The notes under the pieces were generated by a model that ran no database searches, was not told the origin of the DNA, and saw only the letters and a program-made list of their open reading frames with translations. A DNA stretch of 64,000 nucleotides, from positions 1-64,000 of the forward strand of contig VYDB01000150.1 in the NCBI GenBank assembly GCA_009843635.1, in the 5' to 3' direction. Position numbers and translations under genes: made by a program. The DNA is from Gammaproteobacteria bacterium. GTDB lineage: Bacteria; Pseudomonadota; Gammaproteobacteria; Pseudomonadales; Azotimanducaceae. Position 1 is the first letter of the stretch, and each line of letters starts with the position of its first letter. Positions 24,651-33,974 of the stretch are shown one piece after another.

Positions 24651-27600
24651 ATGAATCAACTGTCCACGAACCGCTTGGCTATCTGGTTCATGTTGCCGTT
24701 TCTCGCCGCCTCAGGGCATGTCTTCGCCGCCAATGTCGAAGTCGAGGAAATTCTGGTCACCGGCTCCTACATCAAGGGCACGCCGGAAGATGCGCCGCTG
24801 CCGGTCACCACCTTGACGCGGGACGAACTCAGCTTTGAAGGCTCGCCCAGCACCCTTGACCTGATCAAGAACCTATCGTTCAGCCAAGGGGCCGACGGCG
24901 AAACCGACCAGTTCCAAGCCGGTGCGGGGGCCGACCGGGCCACCATCAACATCCGCGGCCTCGGGCCGAGCCGTTCGCTGGTGCTCATCAACGGACGCCG
25001 CACCACTTGGTCGCCACACGCCATCGGCGCCCAAGCGCAACTGCTGGTGGACGTGAACATGATGCCCTCCATCGCCTTGGAGCGGATCGAAATCCTTCGT
25101 GATGGTGCCGCTGCCACCTACGGCTCGGACGCCATCGCCGGGGTGATGAACTACATTACCCGCAGCGACTTCACGGGCTTCGAGGTGTCCGCGAACCACA
25201 AGACCGTTGAAAACGCCAGCGGCGACACCGAGGCCGGCGTGATCGTCGGCACCGACTTCGCCGACGGACGCGGCCACATCGTCAGTTCCTTCAGTTGGAT
25301 CAAGCGCGGCGAGCTCGAGCTCTCCGAACGGGACTGGGCGGTGCGGCCCTACGCCGACAGCCCCGGCGGCGGCTGGTCCAGTGTTGGCCGGCCTTCCGTC
25401 GTGGTGCCCCTGGATCGGTGGAATGCCTTTCCCATCGGCGGCTTCGTCGGCCTGCTGGCCACGGGCATCGTCGATCCCAACTGCGAGAAGCTTGGGGGAG
25501 CCATCACCACGGCCGGCGTGGCAGGCAACACCGGCGGCGGTTTCTGCCGCTTCCAGTACACGGCCTTCGACAACCTGTCCGAAGAGGCCGAGCGGTGGCA
25601 ATGGTTCACCGAAGCCTCCTGGGAACTGACGGACTCCATCAGGCTCTCCAGCGAATTCCTGATCACCGACAGCGACGTACCCGGCTGGAACACTTCACCG
25701 TCCTATCCGCCCAACCGGCTGGTGGACGAGAACCGCACCATCCGGGCCAACAACCCCGGCTTGGTGGACATGGCCAGCAAGTACCCGGACATCTACGGCG
25801 ACTACGCTCGGTGTGACGCCGACTACTGCCGCTGGCAGGGCGACCCAGCCCAGACTGACGCCGGCATTCCCGAAGCTTGGCAGGAAGTGGCTTGGTTCTA
25901 CGGCCGCTACTACGGTCAGGACGGTCCCCTGCGTGACCATCATCGCAAGTCCGACCTGTGGCGGCTGAACGTCACGTTGGAGGGCGACTTGGGCGACTAC
26001 GGCTGGACCACATCGGCCACCTACTCGGAGTCCACGCGGGATTCCGCTGGCGGCGACACAATGGTCTATCGCGATGCCAGGGCCCGCCAAGGCCTCGGCG
26101 GCCACGAATGCGAAGCCGCCGTCCCCAACGAGTACGACGAGAACGGCAACTTGGCGTTTTCCCTGGAAACCGTCATGGCACATGCGGGCCAAGGACCCTG
26201 CCGCTACTGGATACCCTTCTCCAACTCCATGCCGGGCTCCCATCCCCAAGTGCCCGGCGGAACCGCCTCCAACCCCGACTTCAACCCGGCCTTGAACAAC
26301 CAAGACCTCTTGGACTACATGATGACCGAGCTTGGCGGCACTGGCGAAACCTCCCTGCTGGTGATGGAGGGCATATTCACAGGGAGCCTGCCGTGGACGC
26401 TGCAAGGCGGTGGGGTGAATTTCGCCGTCGGCGCCCAATGGCGCAGCGAGACCTACGAGTCAGCGCCCTACGAGATCAACGATTTCGAGCGCTTCCCCTG
26501 CGCCGCCGGGCCGGAGATCAAGGACTGCACCAGCAATCGCAACGGACTGTTCGGCTTCCTGCCGCCCAGTTCAACCATCGACGAGGACCGGGACATCTAT
26601 TCGGTGTTCGGCGAACTCTTCGCACCTATCACCGACACCTTCGAAGCGCAGCTATCCGTGCGCTACGAGGACTACGGCGGCTCGGCGGGCTCAAGCCTGG
26701 ATCCCAAGCTTGCCGTACGATGGCAGATGCTGCCGAGCATCGGCGTGCGCGCCTCGGTGGGCACCACCTTCCGGGGACCGACCCTGAATCAAATCGTGGC
26801 GTCAGCTTCGTCCAACTCGCTGCAGTACATCGCCCAAACCGGCGCCTTCAAGCGCGTTGACACCCAAGGCAATCCGGATCTGGATCCCGAGGAGGCCACC
26901 ACCTTCAACATCGGCTTGCTGGTTGACCACGATGGCCTGTTCGGAAATGCGGACAACCTGTTCATCACGCTGGACTACTGGTCCTACGACTTCAAGAAGC
27001 CCTTGGTGACCGAGCCCTACACCAACGTGCTGAGCGCCGCCTGCCCGGGCGCGCCAACGGCGCCGTGCAACACCTCGAGCCCCTACTTCCCCCGTCTCAC
27101 CTTCGGCGGCAATCCGGCGGCGGCGAACTTGGAGATAGTCGATATCAAGATCATCAACGGGCCCGACACCAAGACCGACGGCATCGACTTCACCGCCCGA
27201 TACAGCCTGCCGGTCGGTCCCGGCTTGGCCAGCATCGGCGTCACCGGCACCCGCATCCTGGGTTACGACATCGATTCGTGGGTGCTCGGCGATGCCTACG
27301 ACGCCCTTGGCCGCTACAACTACGGCACCTCCTTGGCGCGCACCTTGGCGAAGTGGAAGGGCCGCGGCATCTTCAACTACGCCGTCGGCCCGATGAACCT
27401 GCGCTACAACCTGAACTACATTGACGGCTATGACGATCTGGCCGGCAACCCATCAGGCGTCACCTACATCAAGAGCCACATCACTCACGATGTCCATCTG
27501 ATCTACAGCCTCATGGACGATCAAGTGACCCTGTCGCTGTCGGCCGTCAACCTATCCGACGAGGACCCGCCCTTCACCGGTCGGGAAATGAACTACGACG

Positions 27601-27668
27601 CCTTCAGCCACAATCCGTTCGGACGCATGTTCAAGTTCGGCGTCACCTACCAGATGGGCGGCAGCTAG
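24651..27668 (+). CDS. TonB-dependent outer-membrane receptor, large
   Basis: About 1005 residues. A signal peptide (MNQLSTNRLAIWFMLPFLAASGHVFAAN) is followed by a TonB-box-like EEILVTGSYIKG, then the plug domain with INIRGLGPSRSLVLINGRR and ERIEILRDGAAATYGSDAIAG. The rest is the beta-barrel, ending in the aromatic-type KFGVTYQMGGS. This type (OMR of the VTGSYIKG class) is common in marine and sphingomonad-like carbohydrate or lipid scavengers. ATG 24651 has GGGGAGG nearby, in preference to the long upstream extension. It takes up an unknown large substrate; its place next to the steroid operon suggests steroids. Confidence 0.92.
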   Translation: MNQLSTNRLAIWFMLPFLAASGHVFAANVEVEEILVTGSYIKGTPEDAPLPVTTLTRDELSFEGSPSTLDLIKNLSFSQGADGETDQFQAGAGADRATINIRGLGPSRSLVLINGRRTTWSPHAIGAQAQLLVDVNMMPSIALERIEILRDGAAATYGSDAIAGVMNYITRSDFTGFEVSANHKTVENASGDTEAGVIVGTDFADGRGHIVSSFSWIKRGELELSERDWAVRPYADSPGGGWSSVGRPSVVVPLDRWNAFPIGGFVGLLATGIVDPNCEKLGGAITTAGVAGNTGGGFCRFQYTAFDNLSEEAERWQWFTEASWELTDSIRLSSEFLITDSDVPGWNTSPSYPPNRLVDENRTIRANNPGLVDMASKYPDIYGDYARCDADYCRWQGDPAQTDAGIPEAWQEVAWFYGRYYGQDGPLRDHHRKSDLWRLNVTLEGDLGDYGWTTSATYSESTRDSAGGDTMVYRDARARQGLGGHECEAAVPNEYDENGNLAFSLETVMAHAGQGPCRYWIPFSNSMPGSHPQVPGGTASNPDFNPALNNQDLLDYMMTELGGTGETSLLVMEGIFTGSLPWTLQGGGVNFAVGAQWRSETYESAPYEINDFERFPCAAGPEIKDCTSNRNGLFGFLPPSSTIDEDRDIYSVFGELFAPITDTFEAQLSVRYEDYGGSAGSSLDPKLAVRWQMLPSIGVRASVGTTFRGPTLNQIVASASSNSLQYIAQTGAFKRVDTQGNPDLDPEEATTFNIGLLVDHDGLFGNADNLFITLDYWSYDFKKPLVTEPYTNVLSAACPGAPTAPCNTSSPYFPRLTFGGNPAAANLEIVDIKIINGPDTKTDGIDFTARYSLPVGPGLASIGVTGTRILGYDIDSWVLGDAYDALGRYNYGTSLARTLAKWKGRGIFNYAVGPMNLRYNLNYIDGYDDLAGNPSGVTYIKSHITHDVHLIYSLMDDQVTLSLSAVNLSDEDPPFTGREMNYDAFSHNPFGRMFKFGVTYQMGGS

Positions 27669-27709
27669 GAAAACCACCTTCGCCTCTCAGCGTACCCAAG
27701 GCCATCCAA

Positions 27710-27736
27710 GCGTAGCCAGCATGTCGCTGGCTACGC
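27710..27736. terminator. Strong hairpin between the two TonB receptor genes
   Basis: GCGTAGCCAGC (27710-27720), loop ATGTC, GCTGGCTACGC (27726-27736): a perfect 11-bp stem. It is 42 bases after the first receptor's stop. No T-run follows, so it may be a Rho-aided terminator or an mRNA-stability element. Confidence 0.55.
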
Positions 27737-27815
27737 CTGCTGAATGTGACTTGAAAAGGAAGTGGTTTCACCATTAGTGTAGGAGGTGCGGGCAACCTGA
27801 CCAATGGAGAGGAAA

Positions 27816-30137
27816 ATGATGAAGAAACTGCTAGCTGGCTTGGCCAGCCTAGGCGTACTTGGCATTCCGGCAGGCGTTCTCGCGGGCGAAGCCGGCCAGA
27901 CGGCCGATACGGTCATCGAGGAGATGATCGTCACGGCCACCAAGCGTGAAGAGTCCATTCAGGACGTACCGATTGCGGTTTCCGCCTTCAGTGGCGAGGA
28001 TCTGTCGTCGAGGGGCGTTCAGGACATCTACGGGCTGCAGGAGGTTTCGCCTTCGATTGCCGTTTACAGTTCCAACAGCACCTCCAATGGCGGCACCCTG
28101 CGCATCCGCGGCGTGGGCACCACCGGCAACAACCCGGGCCTCGAGGCGGCCGTGGGCACCTTCATCGACGGCATTTACCGCTCCCGGGCCGGGCTTGCCT
28201 TCAACGACCTGACCGATATCGACCGCATTGAGATCCTGCGCGGCCCCCAAGGCACCCTGTTCGGCAAGAACACGGTGGCCGGGGCGGTCAACATCATCAC
28301 CCGCAAGCCGGAATTCGAGAACAGCGCCAGCCTGAGCATCGGTTTCGGCAACCTCGACTCGCAGCAGTACAGCTTCGTCGGCAACGCGGTGCTCTCGCCG
28401 GACGTGCTTGCCGGGCGGATCGCCTACAGCTATCGGGAACGTGACGGCTTCTACAAGGAAATCGATTCGGACGAAGCCTGGGACAACCGCGACCGGCACA
28501 ACGTGCGCGGCCAACTGCTCTGGACGCCCAACGACGACGTGGAAGTGCGCTTCATCGGCGACTACACCGAGAAGGACGAGACCTGCTGCCCGGCCGCCTT
28601 CTGGATACCCGGCCCGACCAGTCCGGTGGTCGCCCTTCTGGGCGGCGACATCACCCCCTTTGAAGTGGACAGCGACATGCGGGTGGGCACCAACTACGAG
28701 CCCTACGAAGACGTCGAGGACTGGGGGCTGTCCATGGACGTGCTCTGGCAGGTTGGCGACAGCATGAACTTCCGGTCCGTCACCGCCTACCGGGACTACG
28801 AGGTGGCCCGCGGGCAAGACATCGACTTCACCAGCGCCGACATCCTGCACCCCCAGGATTCGGACGAGACCTTCGAGAACTTCTCACAGGAGTTTCAGCT
28901 ATACGGCGAGAACGGCGACCTGTCGTGGCTGGTCGGCGCCTACTTTTACACGGAAGACCTGGAATCCACCGAATACATCATCTTCTCGCACGATGGCGGT
29001 GCCTACTTGGGGGCACTGTTCGGGGCACCGGCCCTTGCTCCGCTGGTGCTGGGCGACCCGGCTGGGCGCGGCACGCCAGGGCAGGGCTACGATGCGCTCT
29101 TCTTTTCCGACACGGAGGGCTGGTCAGTATTCACCCACAATACTTGGCACGCCAACGAGGCGTTCGACGTGACCTTGGGCGCACGGTACTCCTGGGAGGA
29201 AAAGGACGCGGGCATGATCATCAACGGGGCGCCCTTCGGCGTAGCCATCGACGACCCGTTCTGCGCCATCGTCTTCATAGGCTCGCTGTGCGACAACGCT
29301 AGCTGGAACAACAAGAAGAGCGAGGACGAGATCACCGGAACCCTGAAGCTCGCCTATCAGGTTACCGACGACGTCAACGTCTACGCCAGCTACAGCCGCG
29401 GCTACAAGGCTGGCGGCTACAACCTCGACCAAGAGGCCCTCGGCTTCCGCGATGAGGGGGGCAACTTCGTTGACCAAAGCCGCTTCAATCCGGAAACTTC
29501 AGACTCGTTCGAACTCGGCATGAAGGGCCAGTTTCTGGACCAGCGCCTGACCGTCAATTCCGCGCTGTTCCATACCACCTTCGACGACTTCCAGCTCAAT
29601 ACCTTCACCGGGTTGGGCTTCACCGTGGGCAATGTCAAGAAGGTCGTCTCCACGGGCGTGGAGTTGGAGTCCTTTCTGACCTTGACTGAGGGCGTGTTCC
29701 TGACCGCAGGCGCCACCTACACCGACGCACGCTATGACGACGATCTGGTGCCGGCCAACGCCCACCTTGAGGACAAGCGCTTAACGCAATCGCCGCTGTG
29801 GCAGGCGAGCGCCTCGTTGTTCGTTGACCGGGAAATCCCGAACACCAACTACCGTTGGATCATGAATGCCAACTGGTCCCATGTCGGGGAGGTCAACACC
29901 GGCTCCGACCTCGATCACCCCCAGAAAGTCCGCAAGGCCTTCGACATGTTCAATGCGCAGGCGGGCATCAAGACCGCCGACGGCCGCTACGAAATCACCG
30001 CCTGGGGCCGCAACCTGAGCAACAAGCGAATGAACATGCTGGTGTTTGACTCGGTGTTCCAAGGCGGAAGCTGGCACACGTTCGGCAACGCGCCGCGCAC
30101 CTACGGACTGACGGTGAAGGTCAACCTCGTGAACTAA
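27816..30137 (+). CDS. TonB-dependent receptor next to the steroid operon
   Basis: About 773 residues. A signal peptide (MMKKLLAGLASLGVLGIPAG) is followed by the TonB box EEMIVTATKREESIQDVPIAV and the plug (LRIRGVGTTGNN, RIEILRGPQGTLFGKNTVAGAVNIITRKP). The barrel contains the YASYSRGYKAGGYN segment and ends in TYGLTVKVNLVN, with no final aromatic residue. This VTATKREES class often imports hydrophobic or complex carbon sources. ATG 27816 with GGAGAGG close upstream is preferred; ATG 27804 is possible. It overlaps the ipdF-like gene by 4 bases at the 3' end. Confidence 0.92.
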   Translation: MMKKLLAGLASLGVLGIPAGVLAGEAGQTADTVIEEMIVTATKREESIQDVPIAVSAFSGEDLSSRGVQDIYGLQEVSPSIAVYSSNSTSNGGTLRIRGVGTTGNNPGLEAAVGTFIDGIYRSRAGLAFNDLTDIDRIEILRGPQGTLFGKNTVAGAVNIITRKPEFENSASLSIGFGNLDSQQYSFVGNAVLSPDVLAGRIAYSYRERDGFYKEIDSDEAWDNRDRHNVRGQLLWTPNDDVEVRFIGDYTEKDETCCPAAFWIPGPTSPVVALLGGDITPFEVDSDMRVGTNYEPYEDVEDWGLSMDVLWQVGDSMNFRSVTAYRDYEVARGQDIDFTSADILHPQDSDETFENFSQEFQLYGENGDLSWLVGAYFYTEDLESTEYIIFSHDGGAYLGALFGAPALAPLVLGDPAGRGTPGQGYDALFFSDTEGWSVFTHNTWHANEAFDVTLGARYSWEEKDAGMIINGAPFGVAIDDPFCAIVFIGSLCDNASWNNKKSEDEITGTLKLAYQVTDDVNVYASYSRGYKAGGYNLDQEALGFRDEGGNFVDQSRFNPETSDSFELGMKGQFLDQRLTVNSALFHTTFDDFQLNTFTGLGFTVGNVKKVVSTGVELESFLTLTEGVFLTAGATYTDARYDDDLVPANAHLEDKRLTQSPLWQASASLFVDREIPNTNYRWIMNANWSHVGEVNTGSDLDHPQKVRKAFDMFNAQAGIKTADGRYEITAWGRNLSNKRMNMLVFDSVFQGGSWHTFGNAPRTYGLTVKVNLVN

Positions 30138-30922
30138 GCCCGCTGGCTGGAGACGGCGACCGTTTCGCCGGTCATGTAGGAGGCGTAGTCGCTGGCGAGG
30201 AACACCATCACGTTGGCCACCTCCCAGACCTCGGCGGGCCGGCCGTAGGCTTCCTGGGCCTTTAGTTCGCTGAGCAGTTCCTCGGTGGTCACCTTGGCGA
30301 GGAAGGGGTGCATCGCCAAGCTCGGCGCCACCGCGTTGACCCGGATGCCCAGTTCCGCGCCCTCCAAGGCGGCGCAGCGGGTCAGCGCCATCACCCCTGC
30401 CTTGGCCGCGGCGTAGTGGGCCTGTCCCTGCTGCGCCCGCCAGCCCAGCACCGAGGCATTGTTGACGATCACCCCGCCACCCGAGCCGCGCATGGCTTGC
30501 ATCGCGGCACGAATCATGCGGAAGGTGCCGTTCAGGGTCACATCCAGCACCTTGCCCCATTGCGCGTCGGTCATGTCCACCAGGTTTGCGGTGCCGCCCA
30601 GACCGGCGTTGTTGATCAACACGTCCACCGCGCCAAAGACATTCTGCGCAGTGGCGAAGAGCGCATCCACGTCGTCCTGAACCGTCACGTCGCAGCGCTG
30701 GGCAGTCACGCGCCCGGTTGCCAGCGCCTCCAAGCGGGCTGCCGCTTCGGCCAGGCGGACGGCGTGGCTGTCGGAGATCAGCACCGAGGCGCCTTCCTCC
30801 AAGCAGCGTTTCGCCGCCGCAAAACCGATGCCGGTGCCTGCCGCGGCGGTGATCACAACCCGCCGGTCCCGTAGCAGGTCGTGACTCCGTGGGTAGTCGG
30901 GTGGCAGTGACAGATCGGCCAT
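30134..30922 (-). CDS. ipdF: IpdF-like steroid C/D-ring SDR
   Basis: A 262-residue SDR. The cofactor loop ITAAAGTGIGFAAAKR and the active-site stretch VIVNNASVLGWRAQQGQAHY followed by AAAK match IpdF of mycobacteria as I remember it, including Ser, Tyr and Lys. IpdF oxidises or reduces the 5-hydroxyl of the indanone-propionyl-CoA intermediate in steroid ring C/D degradation. ATG 30922 opens MADLSLPPDYPRSHDLL. It is the last gene of the nine-gene minus-strand operon, 11 bases after fadA6. The family match and gene context agree, though substrate is inferred. Confidence 0.88.
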   Translation of the reverse strand: MADLSLPPDYPRSHDLLRDRRVVITAAAGTGIGFAAAKRCLEEGASVLISDSHAVRLAEAAARLEALATGRVTAQRCDVTVQDDVDALFATAQNVFGAVDVLINNAGLGGTANLVDMTDAQWGKVLDVTLNGTFRMIRAAMQAMRGSGGGVIVNNASVLGWRAQQGQAHYAAAKAGVMALTRCAALEGAELGIRVNAVAPSLAMHPFLAKVTTEELLSELKAQEAYGRPAEVWEVANVMVFLASDYASYMTGETVAVSSQRA

Positions 30923-30933
30923 GGCGGCGGCTC

Positions 30934-32085
30934 TCAAAGACGCTCGATGATGGTGACGTTGGCTTGGCCGCCCCCTTCGCACATCGTCTGCAGGCCAAAG
31001 CGCCCGCCGCTGCGCTCCAGCTCGTGCAGCAGGGTGGTCATCAGCTTGGCCCCGGTGGCACCCAAGGGATGGCCCAAGGCGATGGCGCCGCCGTTGACAT
31101 TGGTGCGCTCTGGGTCGCAGCCCGTCTCAGCCAGCCAAGCCATCACCACCGGGGCGAAGGCCTCGTTGATCTCCACGCAGTCGATGTCGCCGATCGTCAT
31201 GCCGGTCTTTTGCAGCGCCCGCTCGGTGGCCGGCATGGGCGCGGTGAGCATCCAGATGGGGTCGTCGGCCAACACGCTGATGTGGTGAATGCGGGCCCGG
31301 GGCTTAAGCCCGTAGCGGGCCACCGCTGCTTCCGAGCAGATCAACAGCGCTGCCGCGGCATCGCAGGTCTGGCTGGACACCGCCGCGGTGATGCGGCCAC
31401 CGGGCTGCAAGGGCTCAAGCCCTGCCATGGCCTCCAAACTGGTGCCTCGACGCGGCGTCTCATCATTCACCACGTCGCCCACCGGCACAATTTCGCGTTC
31501 AAAGCGTCCCGAGTCGATGGCGTGGCAGGCGCGTTCGTTGGAGGTCACCGCGAAGCGCTCCATGTCGCGGCGGGAGAAGCCCCACTTCTCGGCGATCATC
31601 TCCGCCGAGTTGAATTGAGTGACCAAGCCATCGCCAAAGCGCGCCACCCAGCCCGGCGAACCGGTGAAGGGGTCGCCGAATCCGTAGGCCTGGCCCGCCA
31701 GCATGGCGGCGGAAATCGGGATCTGCGACATCGCCTGCACACCGCCCGCCACCACCACGTCGTTGGTGCCGCTCAGCACTGCTTGGGCGGCAAAATGCAC
31801 CGCCTGCTGGGAGGAGCCGCATTGGCGGTCGATGGTTACCCCCGGCACGTGCAGGGGCAGCCCAGCGGCCAGCCAGCAAGTGCGGGCGATGTCGCCGGCC
31901 AAGGGCCCGATGGTGTCCACGCAGCCGAACAGCACGTCCTCGTAGTCATCGGCGGGCACGGCATTGCGTTCCACCAACGCCTTCAGCGCCAAGCCGCCCA
32001 AATCGGCTGGGTGCATTTCCGACAATCCGCCCCGGCGCCGCCCGGTGGGCGTACGCAGGACATCAATGATGTAGGCCTCCGTCAT
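30934..32085 (-). CDS. fadA6: FadA6-like thiolase
   Basis: A 383-residue thiolase. The nucleophilic Cys89 is in TIDRQCGSSQQAV, the base His339 in ALGHPLGATGAK, and the second Cys369 in TMCEGGGQANVTI. In mycobacterial steroid degradation FadA6 performs the thiolytic step late in ring C/D breakdown. The family assignment as thiolase is firm; FadA6 is inferred from its operon place between echA20 and ipdF. It overlaps the echA20 end by 4 bases. Confidence 0.9.
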   Translation of the reverse strand: MTEAYIIDVLRTPTGRRRGGLSEMHPADLGGLALKALVERNAVPADDYEDVLFGCVDTIGPLAGDIARTCWLAAGLPLHVPGVTIDRQCGSSQQAVHFAAQAVLSGTNDVVVAGGVQAMSQIPISAAMLAGQAYGFGDPFTGSPGWVARFGDGLVTQFNSAEMIAEKWGFSRRDMERFAVTSNERACHAIDSGRFEREIVPVGDVVNDETPRRGTSLEAMAGLEPLQPGGRITAAVSSQTCDAAAALLICSEAAVARYGLKPRARIHHISVLADDPIWMLTAPMPATERALQKTGMTIGDIDCVEINEAFAPVVMAWLAETGCDPERTNVNGGAIALGHPLGATGAKLMTTLLHELERSGGRFGLQTMCEGGGQANVTIIERL

Positions 32086-32882
32086 GTGTCCTTTCCCGTA
32101 CCTGGTTCCTGTTTGGCTGGTTCGGATTCACGGTCGAACTCGGCCATGCCGCCGGTCTCCACGAAGGCGTCTCGGGCCGTCTGTGAATCCTCGTGCATGT
32201 ACATCTCGAAGGTGAAGCCCTGCTCCCAGCGGTAGGCGCGGTCCACGTCGAAGGCCTCTATACCGTTCAGTGCCTGCTTGGCGATGCGCAGCGCATCGCG
32301 GCTCTTGGAGGCGATCACGGCAGCGAACTCGCGGGCTGTGGCGGGGTGCTCATCGCGTGGCACGACCCGCTCCACTCCGCCGAGGCGCCAAGCTTCCTCG
32401 GCGGAAACCCGCCCTCCGGTGAGGAAGGCGGCGCGCACCTTGGCATGCGGCAGGAAGCGCTGCATGTGGGCGGCGCCGCCCATGGCCCCGCGGTCGATTT
32501 CCGGCAGCGAAAAATAGGCGTCGTCGGCCGCGATGATGGCGTCGCTGGCACCGCAAATGCCAATGCCGCCGCCGAGCACAAAGCCGTGCGGCGCCGCCAC
32601 CACCGGCACTTCGCAGCGGTGCACCGCTTGGTAGCTTAGGAAGTTGCCCCGATTCACTTCGACGATGCGCTGCGGATTGGCCTGCAGTTCCTTGATGTCC
32701 ACGCCGGCGCAAAAGCCACGGCCTTCGGCACGGATCAGCAGGCAGCATACGTCTTGGCGTTCCGCCAATTCGTGGACGATGCCAGGCAGTTCCAACCACA
32801 TCCGGGAGTCGAAGGCATTGACCGGCGGATGGTTGAAGACGATCTCGCCGATGCGCTCGCGGACTTTCACTTCAAATGGCAT
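32082..32882 (-). CDS. echA20: EchA20-like ring-D hydrolase (crotonase family)
   Basis: A 266-residue crotonase-fold protein. The segments LLIRAEGRGFCAGVDIKELQ, GFVLGGGIGICGASDAIIA and YRWEQGFTFEMYMHEDSQTA match mycobacterial EchA20 as remembered. EchA20 hydrolytically opens ring D of the C/D-ring CoA intermediate. ATG 32882 (MPFEVKVRERIG) lies within the end of the ipdC gene, so translation is coupled. It precedes fadA6 with a 4-base overlap. Confidence 0.86.
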   Translation of the reverse strand: MPFEVKVRERIGEIVFNHPPVNAFDSRMWLELPGIVHELAERQDVCCLLIRAEGRGFCAGVDIKELQANPQRIVEVNRGNFLSYQAVHRCEVPVVAAPHGFVLGGGIGICGASDAIIAADDAYFSLPEIDRGAMGGAAHMQRFLPHAKVRAAFLTGGRVSAEEAWRLGGVERVVPRDEHPATAREFAAVIASKSRDALRIAKQALNGIEAFDVDRAYRWEQGFTFEMYMHEDSQTARDAFVETGGMAEFDRESEPAKQEPGTGKDT

Positions 32883-33966
32883 GAGGAACGCTCCCGTTTT
32901 GATCAGTTGACGCGGCGTCGGCCAAGCCGCGGATGCGCTGCCGAGCATCCGCGACGATGCCCGCAACCAATTCATCACAGCTCGGCAGGTCGTCGATCAG
33001 GCCGGCCACTTGGCCGCTGGGCAGCACACCCCGCGCCGGATCGCCCTCGACCATGGCCTTCTTGATGATCATTGGCGCATTGGCCGCCATCATCGCCTGG
33101 GAGAGCGTGAGGCCACCGCTCCGCGTCATCGCCCAAGCGGATTTCGCCAGCGCCAAGACGGAGGCGCCGGTTTCGGCGCGGAACCGCCAGCCGTTGGCCA
33201 GCGCCCGGACCGCCATCGACAGGCTTCCAGCGCGTTCAAGCCGCGCCAGCGTCTCGTTCATCAGCATGCGCTGCGGCAAGCCATCAAGCTTGGCGCTGAC
33301 CGGAATCTGATTGACCTCGGCCGACAGGTAGCGCGCCTTGGTGGCGGCTGGCGTCGGGCTGTCTGACGTGAGCATGAAGCGGGTGCCCATCGCGATGCCG
33401 TCCGCACCGAAGGCTAGCGCCGCCGCCAGCCCCCGTCCATCCCGAAAGCCGCCCGCGGCAAGGACCGGCACCTCCACCGCATCAAGGGTTTCGGCGAGCA
33501 GCAGCAAGGTCGGCGTCACGCCGGTGTGGCCACCGCCCTCTCCGCCTTGGCAGACGATGATATCGGCCCCGAGTTCAACCGCCTTCCTGGCGTGCTTGCC
33601 GGCGCCGATGGTGGGCACGCAGAGCACCCCGGCGGCCTTCAGTTTGTCGATCAGCTTCGGCGACGGGGCGCGTCCATAGCTGACCGCCTTAACGCCGTGA
33701 TCGATGACCAGGTCGGCGATGCGCTCGGCACCCGGCTGAAAGCCATGGAAATTGACGCCAAACGGCCCGTCAACGGCATCGATGACAGCGCGAATTTCGC
33801 TCTCGGCCTCTTCCGGCGTCATGACCGCGCAGGCCAGGAAGGCAAACGCCCCGGCGCGGACGCTGGCAGCGACCAAGGCGGAGGTGGAAACCCAGCCCAT
33901 GGCCGTTTGCACGATCGGGTAACGGCAGCCCAACCACCTCGTCGCAGGCGTGGCAAGGGCGTCCAT
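32872..33966 (-). CDS. ipdC: IpdC-like flavin enzyme (nitronate monooxygenase family)
   Basis: A 364-residue FMN TIM-barrel protein of the nitronate monooxygenase/2-nitropropane dioxygenase family. Family marks are YPIVQTAMGWV, the FMN phosphate loop IIVCQGGEGGGHTG and AAGGFRDGRGLAAAL. The tail LSQAMMAANAPMIIKKAMVE and SGQVAGLIDDLPSCDELV match IpdC specifically. IpdC acts as a hydroxy-steroid C/D-ring CoA dehydrogenase/reductase in the steroid pathway. ATG 33966 is 9 bases after ipdB. It overlaps the echA20 start by 11 bases. Confidence 0.88.
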   Translation of the reverse strand: MDALATPATRWLGCRYPIVQTAMGWVSTSALVAASVRAGAFAFLACAVMTPEEAESEIRAVIDAVDGPFGVNFHGFQPGAERIADLVIDHGVKAVSYGRAPSPKLIDKLKAAGVLCVPTIGAGKHARKAVELGADIIVCQGGEGGGHTGVTPTLLLLAETLDAVEVPVLAAGGFRDGRGLAAALAFGADGIAMGTRFMLTSDSPTPAATKARYLSAEVNQIPVSAKLDGLPQRMLMNETLARLERAGSLSMAVRALANGWRFRAETGASVLALAKSAWAMTRSGGLTLSQAMMAANAPMIIKKAMVEGDPARGVLPSGQVAGLIDDLPSCDELVAGIVADARQRIRGLADAASTDQNGSVPHAI

Positions 33967-33974
33967 TGCGAGCT

